Made by a program: the position numbers and the translations under genes
Notes under the pieces: model-generated
Told to the model about the DNA's origin: nothing
What the model saw: the letters and a program-made list of their open reading frames with translations, nothing else
Databases searched by the model: none
In this document: positions 1-9,081 of the stretch, one piece after another
Layout: every line of letters starts with the position of its first letter
Position numbering within the stretch: position 1 is the stretch's first letter
DNA from: Vagococcus teuberi
Lineage (GTDB): Bacteria > Bacillota > Bacilli > Lactobacillales > Vagococcaceae
Direction: 5' to 3'
Assembly: GCF_001870205.1 (NCBI RefSeq)
Contig: NZ_CP017267.1
Location: forward strand, 670,501 to 734,500
DNA: 64,000 nucleotides

Positions 1-150
1 GATAATTAGGCTGCCTTTATTATTAATAGTTGGTTCATAACCATGAGATGTCATTTCATTATAAATAAAATCAATAATGGTTGATGTATCTCCAGTTGGA
101 GAAGGTATATTGGTTAATTCACGGGTTAGTTCAATTGTTTCTTTTGACAA
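1..150 (-). CDS. M42-family metallopeptidase, N-terminal part (cut by window edge)
   Basis: Only about 50 N-terminal codons are present; the gene runs off the left edge. The translation contains ELTNIPSPTGDTS followed by a segment ending NNKGSLII. This is the usual opening of M42 (glutamyl/deblocking aminopeptidase, FrvX/YsdC) cytoplasmic di-metal peptidases, which trim peptides from the N terminus. I chose the TTG at 150 because an AAAGGA ribosome site lies 8 bases upstream. An ATG at 159 in the same frame has its ribosome site practically touching it. The metal ligands are outside the window, so the family call rests on the N-terminal pattern alone. Confidence 0.6.
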   Translation of the reverse strand, partial: MSKETIELTRELTNIPSPTGDTSTIIDFIYNEMTSHGYEPTINNKGSLII

Positions 151-207
151 ACGTATCATCCTTTCTTTTAAGTTAAGGTTAGATGAATCGTGTATAAAAA
201 GCAATGA

Positions 208-396
208 CTATTTTTTATAAGATAGATGGTGATTTTTTTGTTGTGAACGTTTATAACTTTTCTCATCCCAAAGCATTAACCAGAGTAATACAAGAGGGGT
301 CAAAATAATCAGAGCCACATCTAGTCCTAAAGTACCTAAAATAATCCCAATAATTAAAACAATTAAGATTAAAGCATATCGTCTAATAGCAAACAT
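208..396 (-). CDS. Small SOS-type membrane protein (62 aa), unknown function
   Basis: The product has 62 residues. Residues about 8-27 and 28-43 form two adjacent hydrophobic segments separated by a Gly/Leu-rich turn, followed by a basic, Lys/His-rich tail (KSYKRSQQKNHH). It is probably an inner-membrane hairpin with a positive C terminus on the cytoplasmic side. An AAGGAG ribosome site precedes the ATG. Upstream on the same strand is a TTTACA-17-TATAAT promoter whose spacer is filled by a LexA-like box, with a second box just downstream, so DNA damage should induce it. I do not recognise the family. In Bacillus the lexA region carries yneA, an SOS division inhibitor with one membrane segment; this gene is not a YneA homologue by eye (no LysM domain). 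A division inhibitor or a small membrane toxin are inferences only. Confidence 0.75.
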   Translation of the reverse strand: MFAIRRYALILIVLIIGIILGTLGLDVALIILTPLVLLWLMLWDEKSYKRSQQKNHHLSYKK

Positions 397-418
397 ATAA
401 ACACTCCTTAAATTTTTA

Positions 419-432
419 CGAACGTGCGTTCT
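419..432. promoter_or_regulatory. LexA box 1 upstream of the 62-aa membrane protein
   Basis: CGAACGTGCGTTCT matches the Gram-positive LexA/DinR operator pattern GAAC-N4-GTTC exactly. It lies between the predicted transcription start (near 439) and the ribosome site of the small membrane protein gene, where bound LexA would block elongation or initiation. Confidence 0.8.
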
Positions 433-445
433 TGTTTATGAAAAT

Positions 446-474
446 ATTATACAAACATATGTTCTCTTTGTAAA
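446..474 (-). promoter_or_regulatory. SOS promoter with LexA box 2 in its spacer
   Basis: On the minus strand TTTACA (474-469) and TATAAT (451-446) are separated by 17 bases. The spacer holds AAAC-ATAT-GTTC (452-465), one mismatch from the GAAC-N4-GTTC LexA operator. This promoter drives the 62-residue membrane protein and starts just after the lexA terminator, so the gene has its own SOS control. Confidence 0.75.
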
Positions 475-506
475 GAAAAAAATAAAGCATAACATCATGC
501 TTTATT
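475..506 (-). terminator. lexA terminator
   Basis: On the minus strand a 10-bp stem (AATAAAGCAT with ATGCTTTATT, 6-base loop) is followed by a run of T. It overlaps the lexA stop codon and separates lexA from the next SOS promoter. Confidence 0.75.
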
Positions 507-1125
507 AAATATGGTTTCTATAAAGGCCGACAACTTTGCCTAAAATTGAGACATTGCTTAATATGATAGGTTCCATTATGTCATTTTCTGGTTGCAAACG
601 AATATGATTTTTTTCTTTAAAAAACCTCTTACATGTTGCTTCGTTTTCATCTGTCATGGCAATGACGATTTCACCGTTAATAGCTGACGATTGTTTTCTG
701 ACAATAACATGATCACCATCGAATATGCCAGCGTTTATCATACTATCACCACGAATCGTAAGCATGAATAAACTGTTTTCTTCATATTTTAAGTCAGGTG
801 GTAGTGGGAAAAAGTCTGATGCTTCTTCAACAGCTAAAATTGGTTCACCAGCAGTTACTACACCTAACATTGGAATGAAAGGTGAGTTGATACCAATCAT
901 TTTTAATCCTTCGCTTGTTAATTCAATAGCTCTTGGTTTAGTAGGGTCACGACTAATTAAGCCTTTTTTTTCTAAACGAGAAAGATGTCCATGAACGGTT
1001 GACGTTGATGAAAGGTTGACAGCTGTTCCGATTTCTCTAACAGTTGGAGGATACCCTTTTTCTTCAACTTGTTCGTGTATGTATTTTAAAACGTCTAATT
1101 GTCTAGAGGAACGTTTAGTTGACAT
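505..1125 (-). CDS. lexA: LexA SOS repressor
   Basis: LexA represses DNA-damage genes and cleaves itself when RecA is activated on single-stranded DNA. The 206-residue length is typical. Residues 1-65 form the winged helix-turn-helix ([24 protein letters not shown]). The self-cleavage site is the Ala92-Gly93 pair in VTAGEPI. The catalytic dyad is Ser128 in RGDSM and Lys166 in TCKRFF, so the protein looks fully active. It is divergent from ynzC, as in Bacillus where lexA faces yneA-ynzC. A LexA box at 1178-1191 touches its -35 element, indicating autorepression. Other candidate targets in this window are the small membrane protein gene next door and the YolD/polymerase pair near 45.3 kb. Confidence 0.97.
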   Translation of the reverse strand: MSTKRSSRQLDVLKYIHEQVEEKGYPPTVREIGTAVNLSSTSTVHGHLSRLEKKGLISRDPTKPRAIELTSEGLKMIGINSPFIPMLGVVTAGEPILAVEEASDFFPLPPDLKYEENSLFMLTIRGDSMINAGIFDGDHVIVRKQSSAINGEIVIAMTDENEATCKRFFKEKNHIRLQPENDIMEPIILSNVSILGKVVGLYRNHI

Positions 1126-1151
1126 AATGATACCTCATTTCCTTTTTTTTG

Positions 1152-1191
1152 AGTGTAACATAAATTTTCATTAAAATCAAACGCATGTTCG
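1152..1191 (-). promoter_or_regulatory. lexA promoter with LexA box
   Basis: On the minus strand TTGATT (1180-1175), a 17-base spacer and TACACT (1157-1152) precede lexA. The box AAAC-GCAT-GTTC (1179-1190) overlaps the -35 element and lies between lexA and the divergent ynzC promoter, so it may control both. Confidence 0.7.
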
Positions 1192-1211
1192 TACTTTTTT
1201 ATTGCAATTAA

Positions 1212-1240
1212 TTGTTTTTTTATTCCTTTTAAGATACTAT
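1212..1240 (+). promoter_or_regulatory. ynzC promoter
   Basis: TTGTTT (1212-1217), 17 bases, TACTAT (1235-1240), followed by an AAGGAGG ribosome site at 1255-1261. It starts about 20 bases from the LexA box at 1178-1191. Confidence 0.5.
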
Positions 1241-1270
1241 TTAATTAGAACTTTAAGGAGGTTTACACTC

Positions 1271-1513
1271 ATGTTAAGCGAAAAAAAATTAGCAAGAATA
1301 AACGAATTAGCAAACAAATCAAAAACAACGGAAGGATTAACTGACGTTGAAAAAAAAGAGCAACAATTACTTCGAGAAGAGTATTTAAATAGTTTTAGAA
1401 AAGGTATGAGAAATCATATTGAAGGAATGAAAGTCGTTGATGAAGAAGGAACAGATGTTACGCCTGAAAAATTAAAACAAATTCAAAAAGAAAAAGGGTT
1501 ACATGATAGATAA
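1271..1513 (+). CDS. DUF896 / YnzC family small cytoplasmic protein
   Basis: This is an 80-residue, highly charged helical protein with the DUF896 signature: [10 protein letters not shown] near the start, then [19 protein letters not shown], then a [16 protein letters not shown] tail. Family members such as Bacillus YnzC fold as a small helical hairpin; their function is not established, though ynzC is part of the SOS yneA-yneB-ynzC operon. The ATG at 1271 is chosen because AAGGAGG lies 9 bases upstream; an upstream in-frame extension to 1202 has no ribosome site. Here the yneA and yneB partners are missing. SOS control through the shared box at 1178-1191 is possible but unproven. Confidence 0.9.
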   Translation: MLSEKKLARINELANKSKTTEGLTDVEKKEQQLLREEYLNSFRKGMRNHIEGMKVVDEEGTDVTPEKLKQIQKEKGLHDR

Positions 1514-1541
1514 CCTTATGTTTTTATTTATGTAAAAACGC

Positions 1542-1570
1542 TTGTAAAAATAAAATATCCGATGTAGAAT
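1542..1570 (+). promoter_or_regulatory. tkt promoter
   Basis: TTGTAA (1542-1547), 17-base spacer, TAGAAT (1565-1570), about 40 bases before the tkt start codon. Confidence 0.5.
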
Positions 1571-1609
1571 GTAATAAAGGTAAATAAAACCTAAATAGGA
1601 GGGCGTTAT

Positions 1610-3610
1610 ATGTTATTTGATCAAACTGATCAACTAGGTGTTAACACAATTCGTACACTTAGTCTAGACATGATTCAACAAGCAAATTCAGGACATCCAG
1701 GATTACCAATGGGAGCTGCACCAATGGCTTACACTCTTTGGACAAAATTCTTAAAGGTAAATCCTAAGACATCAAGACAATGGGCAGACCGTGACCGTTT
1801 TGTTTTATCTGCAGGACATGGTTCAGCAATGCTTTATAGTTTACTTCATTTGTCAGGGTATAAATTACCAATGGAGGAATTAAAAAAATTCCGTCAATGG
1901 GATAGTTTAACACCAGGACATCCAGAGGTACATCATACTGATGGTGTTGAAGCAACAACTGGTCCATTAGGTCAAGGGATTGCAATGAGTGTTGGGTTTG
2001 CGATGGCAGAAGCGCACCTCGCTGCAACATATAACAAAGATAAATTTAATATTGTTGACCATTACACGTATGCTTTATGTGGTGATGGCGATTTAATGGA
2101 AGGTATTTCTCAAGAAGCAATCAGTTTAGCTGGTCATTTGAAACTTGGTAAATTAATCGTCTTATATGATTCAAATGATATTTCTTTAGATGGACCTTTA
2201 GATAAATCATTTACTGAAGATGTAAGGGGTCGTGTTGAGTCATCAGGATGGCAACATATTTTAGTAAAAGATGGCAATGATTTAGAAGAAATCGCAAATG
2301 CTATTGAAGCAGCGCAAAAAGAGACAACGAAACCAACCATGATTGAAGTCAAAACTGTGATTGGTTTTGGTGCTGAAAATGAAGGAACAAACAAAGTGCA
2401 TGGTGCGCCACTTGGAGCTGAAGGTGTGGCGTTTGCTAAAAAATCTTACGGTTGGGATTACCCAGCATTTACTGTACCAGAAGAAGTGGCAACACGTTTC
2501 CACGCTGATATGGTAGAAAAAGGTGGAAAAGCAGAAGCAGAGTGGCAAAAACTATTTGCTGATTACAAAGCTGCTTATCCAGAACTAGCGAAACAATTTG
2601 AAGAAGCATTCAAAGGTGACGTGACAGTTGATTTGGAATCTGTTTTACCTACATACGAACTTGGTGAAAGTGCAGCAAGTCGTGTGACAAGTAAAGAAGC
2701 CATTCAAGTATTATCTAAAGAAATCCCATCATTCTGGGGAGGATCTGCAGATTTATCATCATCGAATAATACCATGGTAGCAGCTGAGAAAGATTTTGAA
2801 CCTGGACAATACGAAGGCCGTAATATTTGGTTTGGTGTTCGTGAATTTGGAATGGCGGCAGCGATGAATGGTATTGCATTGCATGGTGGAACACGCGTGT
2901 ATGGTGGAACATTCTTTGTATTCGTTGATTACTTACGTCCAGCATTACGTTTATCATCGATTCAAAAAGCACCAGTAACATTTGTGTTAACACATGATTC
3001 AATTGCAGTTGGTGAAGATGGACCAACGCATGAGCCAATCGAACAATTATCAAGTTTACGTGGTATGCCAAATGTGAATTTAATTCGTCCGGCTGATGGG
3101 AATGAAGTATCAGCAGCATGGAAATTGGCTGCAACATCAACAGAAACACCAACTGTTTTAGCTTTATCAAGACAAAACTTACCAGTTCTTGAAGGCACAA
3201 AAGAAAAAGCATATGAAGGCGTGGCACGTGGTGCATACGTATTGTCACCATCAAGACGTGACACACCAGATGGTATTTTAATCGCGACTGGATCAGAAGT
3301 GAAATTAGCGATGGATGCACAAGCAGAACTATATGAAAAAGAAGGCGTGGATGTGTCAGTCGTTTCAATGCCATCAACTACTTTATTTGACGCACAAGAT
3401 GTAGCTTATAAAGAAAGTGTGTTACCATCATCTGTAAGTAAACGCGTGTCAATCGAGATGGGAACAACATTTGGATGGGGCCGTTATGTTGGCTTATCAG
3501 GTAAATCAATTGGTATCGATAAATTTGGAGCAAGTGCACCAGGTAATAGAGTGATTGAAGAATATGGTTTTACAGTAGAAAATGTAGTGAAGACATTTAA
3601 CTCATTATAA
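1610..3610 (+). CDS. tkt: Transketolase
   Basis: Transketolase moves two-carbon units between sugar phosphates in the non-oxidative pentose phosphate pathway, using thiamine diphosphate and a divalent metal in the cytoplasm. The 666-residue length is standard. Visible motifs are GHPGLPMGAAPMAY and AGHGSAMLY (substrate and cofactor histidines) and GDGDLMEG near residue 157 (thiamine diphosphate/Mg loop). The Glu in VREFGMAAAMNG near residue 411 activates the cofactor, and HDSIAVGEDGPTHEP lies in the pyrimidine domain. A GGAGGG ribosome site precedes the ATG. The gene is monocistronic: its own promoter lies upstream and a strong terminator directly downstream. That terminator is also the left member of the 39-bp repeat pair around the CRISPR-Cas locus. 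Confidence 0.97.
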   Translation: MLFDQTDQLGVNTIRTLSLDMIQQANSGHPGLPMGAAPMAYTLWTKFLKVNPKTSRQWADRDRFVLSAGHGSAMLYSLLHLSGYKLPMEELKKFRQWDSLTPGHPEVHHTDGVEATTGPLGQGIAMSVGFAMAEAHLAATYNKDKFNIVDHYTYALCGDGDLMEGISQEAISLAGHLKLGKLIVLYDSNDISLDGPLDKSFTEDVRGRVESSGWQHILVKDGNDLEEIANAIEAAQKETTKPTMIEVKTVIGFGAENEGTNKVHGAPLGAEGVAFAKKSYGWDYPAFTVPEEVATRFHADMVEKGGKAEAEWQKLFADYKAAYPELAKQFEEAFKGDVTVDLESVLPTYELGESAASRVTSKEAIQVLSKEIPSFWGGSADLSSSNNTMVAAEKDFEPGQYEGRNIWFGVREFGMAAAMNGIALHGGTRVYGGTFFVFVDYLRPALRLSSIQKAPVTFVLTHDSIAVGEDGPTHEPIEQLSSLRGMPNVNLIRPADGNEVSAAWKLAATSTETPTVLALSRQNLPVLEGTKEKAYEGVARGAYVLSPSRRDTPDGILIATGSEVKLAMDAQAELYEKEGVDVSVVSMPSTTLFDAQDVAYKESVLPSSVSKRVSIEMGTTFGWGRYVGLSGKSIGIDKFGASAPGNRVIEEYGFTVENVVKTFNSL

Positions 3611-3618
3611 TATAAATA

Positions 3619-3655
3619 AAACCCCGACAATTTTTATGATTGTTGGGGTTCTTTT
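3619..3655 (+). terminator. tkt terminator (left copy of 39-bp direct repeat)
   Basis: A GC-rich stem (ACCCCGACAAT pairing with ATTGTTGGGGT, one G-T pair) with a short loop is followed by TTCTTTTGTTTT. A nearly identical element closes the CRISPR array at 11019-11055. Confidence 0.9.
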
Positions 3656-3660
3656 GTTTT
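3622..3660 (+). repeat. 39-bp direct repeat, left copy
   Basis: Bases 3622-3660 match 11020-11058 at 37 of 39 positions (differences G/A at 3626 and C/T at 3651). The pair brackets the tracrRNA, all cas genes and the array. It includes the complete terminator stem-loop. Confidence 0.9.
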
Positions 3661-3671
3661 AAAAAACAGTT

Positions 3672-3700
3672 TTGTTAAAGAAAGGTATATTAGTTATACA
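3672..3700 (+). promoter_or_regulatory. Candidate cas operon promoter upstream of tracrRNA
   Basis: TTGTTA (3672-3677), 17 bases, TATACA (3695-3700). If it is the cas9 promoter, the cas mRNA leader runs through the whole tracrRNA gene in antisense. A weaker alternative, TTGAAT-17-TATAGG at 3804-3832, would overlap the tracrRNA -10 element. Confidence 0.4.
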
Positions 3701-3732
3701 GAGTGATGTATAATTAGATTACTAGATAAAAT

Positions 3733-3818
3733 AAAAAAAGCGCCGAAACAGCGCCACAGAAGTTGATTACGGACTAAGCCTTATTTTAACTTGCTATGTT
3801 GTGTTGAATGCTACCAAC
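3733..3818 (-). ncRNA. tracrRNA of the type II-A system
   Basis: Read on the minus strand, this is an 86-nt RNA. Its 5' part is an anti-repeat complementary to nearly the whole CRISPR repeat, including the CAACAUAGC segment and the AAGUUAAAAU segment that forms the same lower-stem bulge as in Streptococcus pyogenes. It continues with AAGGCUUAGUCCGU (nexus), AUCAACUU, and a final GGCGC/GCGCC hairpin ending in seven U. It pairs with pre-crRNA for RNase III processing and loads Cas9. A promoter with TTGCTT (3853-3848), 17 bases, TATAAT (3830-3825) sits 7 bases before the proposed start. Overall order and hairpins follow the S. pyogenes tracrRNA closely. The exact 5' end is inferred. Confidence 0.93.
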
Positions 3819-3824
3819 AAGTTT

Positions 3825-3853
3825 ATTATAGGGTCTTTTTGATAAAAAAGCAA
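3825..3853 (-). promoter_or_regulatory. tracrRNA promoter
   Basis: Minus-strand TTGCTT (3853-3848), 17-base spacer, perfect TATAAT (3830-3825). The -35 ends only about 10 bases from the cas9 ribosome site (GGAGGA, 3864-3869). Confidence 0.75.
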
Positions 3854-3875
3854 ATGGAAAATCGGAGGAGATTAA

Positions 3876-6800
3876 ATGGTGAAGGAGTATTCTATTGGAT
3901 TAGATATAGGAACAAGTAGTGTGGGGTGGAGTGTGATTGGTAGTAATAATGACTTAATAAAAAAGAAAATGTTAATAAAAGGCAATACTACTAAGAAATA
4001 TATTAAGAAGAATTTCTGGGGAGTTCGTTTATTTGAAGAAGGACATACAGCAGAGGATACACGTATAAAAAGAGTAACTCGCCGAAGATACATTCGAAGA
4101 AGAAATAGAATAAACTACTTGCAAGAAATCTTTTCTGTCCCTATGTCTGAAATTGATAAACACTTTTTTGATAGGTTAGGAGAAACATTTTTAAGATTAG
4201 AAGATAAAAAATACCAACATTATCCAATTTTTGGTACGGAAAAGTTAGATAAGGAGTACCATGAAATCTATCCTACTATTTACCATTTACGTAAAAAATT
4301 AGCAGATTCATCTGAAAAAGCAGATTTACGATTAGTTTATTTAGCTTGTTCTCATATTATAAAATATAGAGGACACTTTTTGATAGAAGGAAACTTTTCG
4401 ACAAATAATGTTTCTATTAATGATAGTTTTGAAAAATTTATTAATGTATATAATCAAAGTGACTTTATTGACGAAGAAAACTATCAAACTTTAAATAGTG
4501 AAATTAGAATAAATCAAATTATCAATGAACAAGGGTCAAGAAGTAAGAAATCTGAGAGTATATTAAATAACTTTCCCAAAGAAAAATCTAATTCATTATT
4601 TGGACAATTAGTAAAAATGATTGTTGGAAACCAAGGAAACTTTACTAAAATATTCAATTTAGAGGAAGAAATAAAACTACAGTATTCATCTGAAGAATAT
4701 GAGCAAGATATTGAAATACTCTTGGGGTTGATTGGTGATGATTATGCAGATTTGTTTGAATCTGCAAAGGCAGTTTATGACGCGATAGAATTGTCTAATA
4801 TTTTATCTAATACTGACGAATCAAGTCATGCAAAATTATCATCTAGCATGATTAGTAGATATAAGAAACATCATAAGGAATTAGCAGAATTAAAAAACTA
4901 TATTAAATCTTATTTACCTGATAGGTATTATGAGGTATTTAAAGATTCTAGTAAACATGGATATGCTGGTTATATTGATGGTGGAGTAGGAGAAGAAGAT
5001 TTTTATAAATATATGAAAAAGTTACTTTCTAAAACATCTGATGCTGAATCTTTTTTAAATAGCATAGAAAATGAGGACTTTTTAAGGAAACAAAGGACAT
5101 ATGATAATGGAGTTATTCCATATCAAATTCATTTAGAAGAATTAAGTGCAATTTTAAATAATCAAAGTGAACATTACCCATTTTTAAAAGAAAATATAGA
5201 AAAGATTGAACAGATTTTAACGTTTAGAATACCTTACTATGTTGGCCCATTAGCTTATGGAAACAGTAGATTTTCATGGGTTGTTCGAAAAGAAAAAGGG
5301 AGTATTACTCCTTGGAACTTGGAAAAAAAGGTAGATTTATCTCAATCAGCCACAAAGTTTATTGAGAAAATGACTAATTACGATTTGTATTTACCAAATG
5401 AAAAAGTGCTACCAAAGAATAGTCTAATTTATCAAAAATATATTATTTTTAACGAATTGACAAAAGTTAAGTATAAAGATGATAGAGGCAAAATTTTAAA
5501 TTCTTCAAGTGATGAAAAAATATCTATATTTGAAGAGTTATTTAAATCAAAGAGAAAAGTAACTAAGAAAGATTTAATTAATTACTTAGAAAATCAGTAC
5601 TTAATTACTGTTACAACAGTTGAAGGGATAGAAGAATCTTTTAATGCTGTTTATAGCACATACCATGATTTGATTAAGCAAGGTGTACCAAAGGAATTTT
5701 TAGATGAATCATCTAATGAAGAGATAATTGAAGATATCATTAAAATATTAACCCTCTTTGAAGATAGAAAAATGATACGGGAACAATTAACACAGTACAA
5801 AGGAATATTATCTGATAAAACGTTAAAAAAATTAGAGAAACGTCATTATACAGGTTGGGGAAGGTTATCAAAAAAATTATTAGTAGGTATAAAAGACAAA
5901 GAAAGTCAAAAGACAATTCTTGATTTTTTAATAAATGATGATGGTTTTCCAACCAATAATAATAGGAACTTTATGCAATTAATTAATGACCCATTATTGT
6001 CATTTAACGATATTATTGCAGAAGAACAACGTGAGAAAGAGTTTAAATCACAAGAAGATTTAGTTAATAGTTTACCAGGGAGTCCAGCGTTAAAAAAAGG
6101 GATATTACAGAGTTTAAAAATAGTCGATGAAATTGTTGATATTATGGGTGCACACCCAAGTAACATTGTGGTTGAGATGGCACGAGAAAATCAACGAACT
6201 AACAGAAGTAATACACGACAATCTCAGATAGAAAAAAGTTTAAAGGAACTTGAAAGTGATTTATTGAAAAATAAACTACCGTCAAATGAAGAACTAAAAA
6301 GTAATCGATTATTATTGTACTACTTACAAAATGGAATTGATTTATATACGGGACAAACTTTGGATATTACTAAATTATCTTCTTATGATCTTGATCATAT
6401 TATTCCACAAAGTTTTATTACCGATAATTCATTGGATAACTTAGTGTTGGTATCGTCAAAAGAAAATCGTGGAAAAAAAGATAAAGTTCCTAGTAAAGAG
6501 GTTGTTAAGAGAAATAAGCCTTATTGGGAAAAATTATTAAAAAGTGGAGCTATGTCGAAAAGAAAATTTGATAATCTAACAAAAGTTGAAAGAGGTGGGT
6601 TAACAGAAGCAGACAAAGCCGGATTTATTCATCGGCAATTAGTTGAAACAAGACAGATTACAAAGCACGTTGCACGTTTATTAGATGAAAAGTTTAATGT
6701 TGAAAAAGATGAAAAAGGAAATATAAAACGAACAGTGAATGTATTGACATTAAAATCGTCACTAACTAGTCAATTTCGAAGTAAGTTCAGGTTATATAAA

Positions 6801-7883
6801 TTACGAGATTTAAATGATTATCATCATGCTCATGATGCCTATCTAAATGCTGTAGTTGGGACAACACTACTGAAAAAGTATCCAAATTTAAGGGGGGAAT
6901 TTGTCTACGGTGAATTTTCTAAGCAAGGATTAAAAAAACGATTATCAGCAACTGATAAATTAAATATGTATACAAATATTATGAATTTTTTTGATGCTGA
7001 AACCCCATCAGTAGATGAGAACGGCGAAATAATATGGTCACATAAAGATATTTCGATGGTTAAAAAAGTATTAGAATATAGACAAATGAACATAGTAAAA
7101 AAAGTGGAACAACAAAAAGGGCGTTTTTATAAAGAAACGATTCATCCGCACAGTAATTCTAATAAACTGATACCGATTAAAAATAATCTAGATACAAAAA
7201 AATATGGTGGCTATAAAGAACCCATGATTGCACTTAGTTTATTTATTCGATATAAAAAAGGTAAAAAACAAATTTTAACAAATGAAGTAGTAGGTATTCC
7301 GTTGATTAAAATAATAGAGTATCAAAAAGATAAAGAAAGCTATTTAGAAAAAACAGGGTATACGAATCCGAGGATTTTACTAGAATTATCCAAATACAGT
7401 TTATTTGAAACAAAGACTGGTAAGAGACGGATGTTAGCTAGTGCAACTGAGTTACAAAAAGGAAATCAATTTGTTTTACCTAGCTTTTTAGTAGAACTAT
7501 TGTATCATTCTCAAAAAGCAATCGATGGCAATAAAGAAAGCCTAACATATATCAATGAGCATAGACAAAACTATGATAAATTGATGGACGAAGTAAATAC
7601 TTACTCCAAAGAATTAATAGGAGCAGATAATAACCTAAATAAAATTAACAAACAGTATAGTGAAAATAAGGAAGTAAATATATTAGACGTAGCGAAATCC
7701 AGTCTGAATTTAATGAAATTTACTAGTTTTGGGGTAGCAATGGATTTTGATTATTTTGGAGTGAAAATTAATAGATACCGATATACTAGAGTTTCAGATA
7801 TCAAAGAGCTTTTTGAAAGTGTACTGATTTACCAATCAATTACCGGATTATATGAAACTCGCATAGATTTGGAGAAATTATAA
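3876..7883 (+). CDS. cas9: Cas9 RNA-guided endonuclease, type II-A
   Basis: Cas9 (1335 residues) cuts DNA matching the crRNA guide. Ruv[14 protein letters not shown] holds Asp10. An arginine-rich bridge helix ([19 protein letters not shown]) follows near residues 70-90, then the REC lobe. Ruv[13 protein letters not shown] holds Glu767. [14 protein letters not shown] holds Asp840 and His841. Ruv[16 protein letters not shown] holds Asp987. All nuclease residues are intact. The C terminus keeps NRYRYT, with Arg1300 and Arg1302 aligning with S. pyogenes Arg1333/Arg1335, and ends [12 protein letters not shown], so an NGG-type PAM is predicted. GGAGGA precedes the ATG. The stop overlaps the cas1 start (TAATG). 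Its size and domain layout resemble Listeria and Streptococcus type II-A Cas9. Confidence 0.98.
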   Translation: MVKEYSIGLDIGTSSVGWSVIGSNNDLIKKKMLIKGNTTKKYIKKNFWGVRLFEEGHTAEDTRIKRVTRRRYIRRRNRINYLQEIFSVPMSEIDKHFFDRLGETFLRLEDKKYQHYPIFGTEKLDKEYHEIYPTIYHLRKKLADSSEKADLRLVYLACSHIIKYRGHFLIEGNFSTNNVSINDSFEKFINVYNQSDFIDEENYQTLNSEIRINQIINEQGSRSKKSESILNNFPKEKSNSLFGQLVKMIVGNQGNFTKIFNLEEEIKLQYSSEEYEQDIEILLGLIGDDYADLFESAKAVYDAIELSNILSNTDESSHAKLSSSMISRYKKHHKELAELKNYIKSYLPDRYYEVFKDSSKHGYAGYIDGGVGEEDFYKYMKKLLSKTSDAESFLNSIENEDFLRKQRTYDNGVIPYQIHLEELSAILNNQSEHYPFLKENIEKIEQILTFRIPYYVGPLAYGNSRFSWVVRKEKGSITPWNLEKKVDLSQSATKFIEKMTNYDLYLPNEKVLPKNSLIYQKYIIFNELTKVKYKDDRGKILNSSSDEKISIFEELFKSKRKVTKKDLINYLENQYLITVTTVEGIEESFNAVYSTYHDLIKQGVPKEFLDESSNEEIIEDIIKILTLFEDRKMIREQLTQYKGILSDKTLKKLEKRHYTGWGRLSKKLLVGIKDKESQKTILDFLINDDGFPTNNNRNFMQLINDPLLSFNDIIAEEQREKEFKSQEDLVNSLPGSPALKKGILQSLKIVDEIVDIMGAHPSNIVVEMARENQRTNRSNTRQSQIEKSLKELESDLLKNKLPSNEELKSNRLLLYYLQNGIDLYTGQTLDITKLSSYDLDHIIPQSFITDNSLDNLVLVSSKENRGKKDKVPSKEVVKRNKPYWEKLLKSGAMSKRKFDNLTKVERGGLTEADKAGFIHRQLVETRQITKHVARLLDEKFNVEKDEKGNIKRTVNVLTLKSSLTSQFRSKFRLYKLRDLNDYHHAHDAYLNAVVGTTLLKKYPNLRGEFVYGEFSKQGLKKRLSATDKLNMYTNIMNFFDAETPSVDENGEIIWSHKDISMVKKVLEYRQMNIVKKVEQQKGRFYKETIHPHSNSNKLIPIKNNLDTKKYGGYKEPMIALSLFIRYKKGKKQILTNEVVGIPLIKIIEYQKDKESYLEKTGYTNPRILLELSKYSLFETKTGKRRMLASATELQKGNQFVLPSFLVELLYHSQKAIDGNKESLTYINEHRQNYDKLMDEVNTYSKELIGADNNLNKINKQYSENKEVNILDVAKSSLNLMKFTSFGVAMDFDYFGVKINRYRYTRVSDIKELFESVLIYQSITGLYETRIDLEKL

Positions 7884-8749
7884 TGGGTTGGCGGGTTATA
7901 GTAATAAACACGCATTCAAAAATAAGTTATAAAAACAATCATTTAATATATCGCTCACCCGAACAAAGTGAAATGATACATCTATCTGAAATAGATATAC
8001 TATTACTTGAAACAACAGATATTACATTGACTACTATGTTGGTTAAGCGTTTAGTTGATGAAAATATTCTGATACTATTTTGTGACGACCATCGTTTGCC
8101 AATTGGTAAGTTACTTCCTTTCTATGGAAGACATGATAGTAGTTTACAAGTATCTAAGCAAGTTAATTGGGGAGAAGAAATTAAGATTGAAGTATGGACA
8201 GATATTATTTCGCAGAAAATTTTGAACCAAAGTACTTTTTTAAAGTATCAGAGTTATCATGAAAAATCAGATTCCCTTTTATATTTACATGATGAGTTGC
8301 AACCACTTGATCCATCTAACCGTGAAGGTCATGCTGCAAGAGTTTATTTCAATACATTGTTTGGTTCCGATTTTTCTAGGAGTGATGATTCTGATATTAA
8401 CAGTGCTCTGAATTATGGATATACTTTAATTATGAGCTTATTTGCTAGAGAGATTGTGAAAAATGGTTGTATTACGCAATTGGGATTAAAGCATAGTAAT
8501 CAGTTTAATAGCTATAATTTAGCAAGTGATGTGATGGAACCTTTTCGTTGTCTTGTTGATGAACTAGTCTATGAGCATCAAGGCAAAGATTTCATTCAAA
8601 TAAAACGACATTTATTTGAATTATTTAGTAATACATATAAATATGATAATAAAAATATGTATTTAACTAATATTGTAAGTGACTATACCAAAAAAGTGGT
8701 AAAAAAATTAAACGGAGAGATGGAAGGTATTCCTAGTTTCAGGATATGA
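7883..8749 (+). CDS. cas1: Cas1 spacer integrase, type II-A
   Basis: Cas1 is the metal-dependent integrase that, with Cas2, inserts new spacers at the leader end. The 288-residue protein has an N-terminal beta domain and a C-terminal helical domain. The metal-binding residues are present: Glu148 in [11 protein letters not shown], His204 in [16 protein letters not shown], and the acidic pair Asp216/Glu219 in SDVMEPFR. It starts within the cas9 stop (TAATG) and overlaps cas2 by four bases (ATGA), so the cas genes are translationally coupled. The gene itself looks intact. Type II-A adaptation also needs Csn2, which is broken here, so Cas1 may be present without productive spacer uptake. Confidence 0.97.
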   Translation: MGWRVIVINTHSKISYKNNHLIYRSPEQSEMIHLSEIDILLLETTDITLTTMLVKRLVDENILILFCDDHRLPIGKLLPFYGRHDSSLQVSKQVNWGEEIKIEVWTDIISQKILNQSTFLKYQSYHEKSDSLLYLHDELQPLDPSNREGHAARVYFNTLFGSDFSRSDDSDINSALNYGYTLIMSLFAREIVKNGCITQLGLKHSNQFNSYNLASDVMEPFRCLVDELVYEHQGKDFIQIKRHLFELFSNTYKYDNKNMYLTNIVSDYTKKVVKKLNGEMEGIPSFRI

Positions 8750-9081
8750 GTTATAGATATATGAGAATGTTAGTAATGTTTGATTTGCCAACAGAAACAG
8801 CAGAAAACAGAAAAGCTTATCGTAAATTCAGAAAGTTCTTGATTAATGAGGGATTCTTAATGCATCAATTTTCTGTTTATAGCAAGCTATTACTTAATGA
8901 TACATCTTCAAAAGCGATGCTAGCCAGACTACAAAAGAATAATCCTGAAGATGGTCTTATAACTGTATTGAATATTACAGAGAAACAGTTTGCACGTATG
9001 GTTTATTTATCAGGAGAAAAAGATATGAGTATCGGTAATTCTGATAGTAGAGTTGTTTTTTTAGGTGATGATTATGATTAA
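8746..9081 (+). CDS. cas2: Cas2, type II-A
   Basis: Cas2 dimers form the scaffold between two Cas1 dimers in the integration complex. The 111-residue protein has the ferredoxin-like fold signature: [11 protein letters not shown] at the start (with the conserved Asp), a basic helix [15 protein letters not shown], then HQFSVYSKL. The length fits type II-A Cas2. It overlaps cas1 by four bases and overlaps the csn2 start by a few codons, typical of a tight cas operon. No disruption is visible. Confidence 0.96.
   Translation: MSYRYMRMLVMFDLPTETAENRKAYRKFRKFLINEGFLMHQFSVYSKLLLNDTSSKAMLARLQKNNPEDGLITVLNITEKQFARMVYLSGEKDMSIGNSDSRVVFLGDDYD

Noticed and set aside
2715-3377. Long minus-strand frame of 220 codons inside tkt
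   Set aside because: Antisense shadow of transketolase with low-complexity Leu/His-rich translation and no ribosome site.
3819-3900. Long tracrRNA form acting as natural single guide on the cas promoter, as in S. pyogenes
   Set aside because: Upstream of the tracrRNA start I see no repeat-like segment or guide-like match to the cas promoter; the region is already the cas9 ribosome site and first codons.
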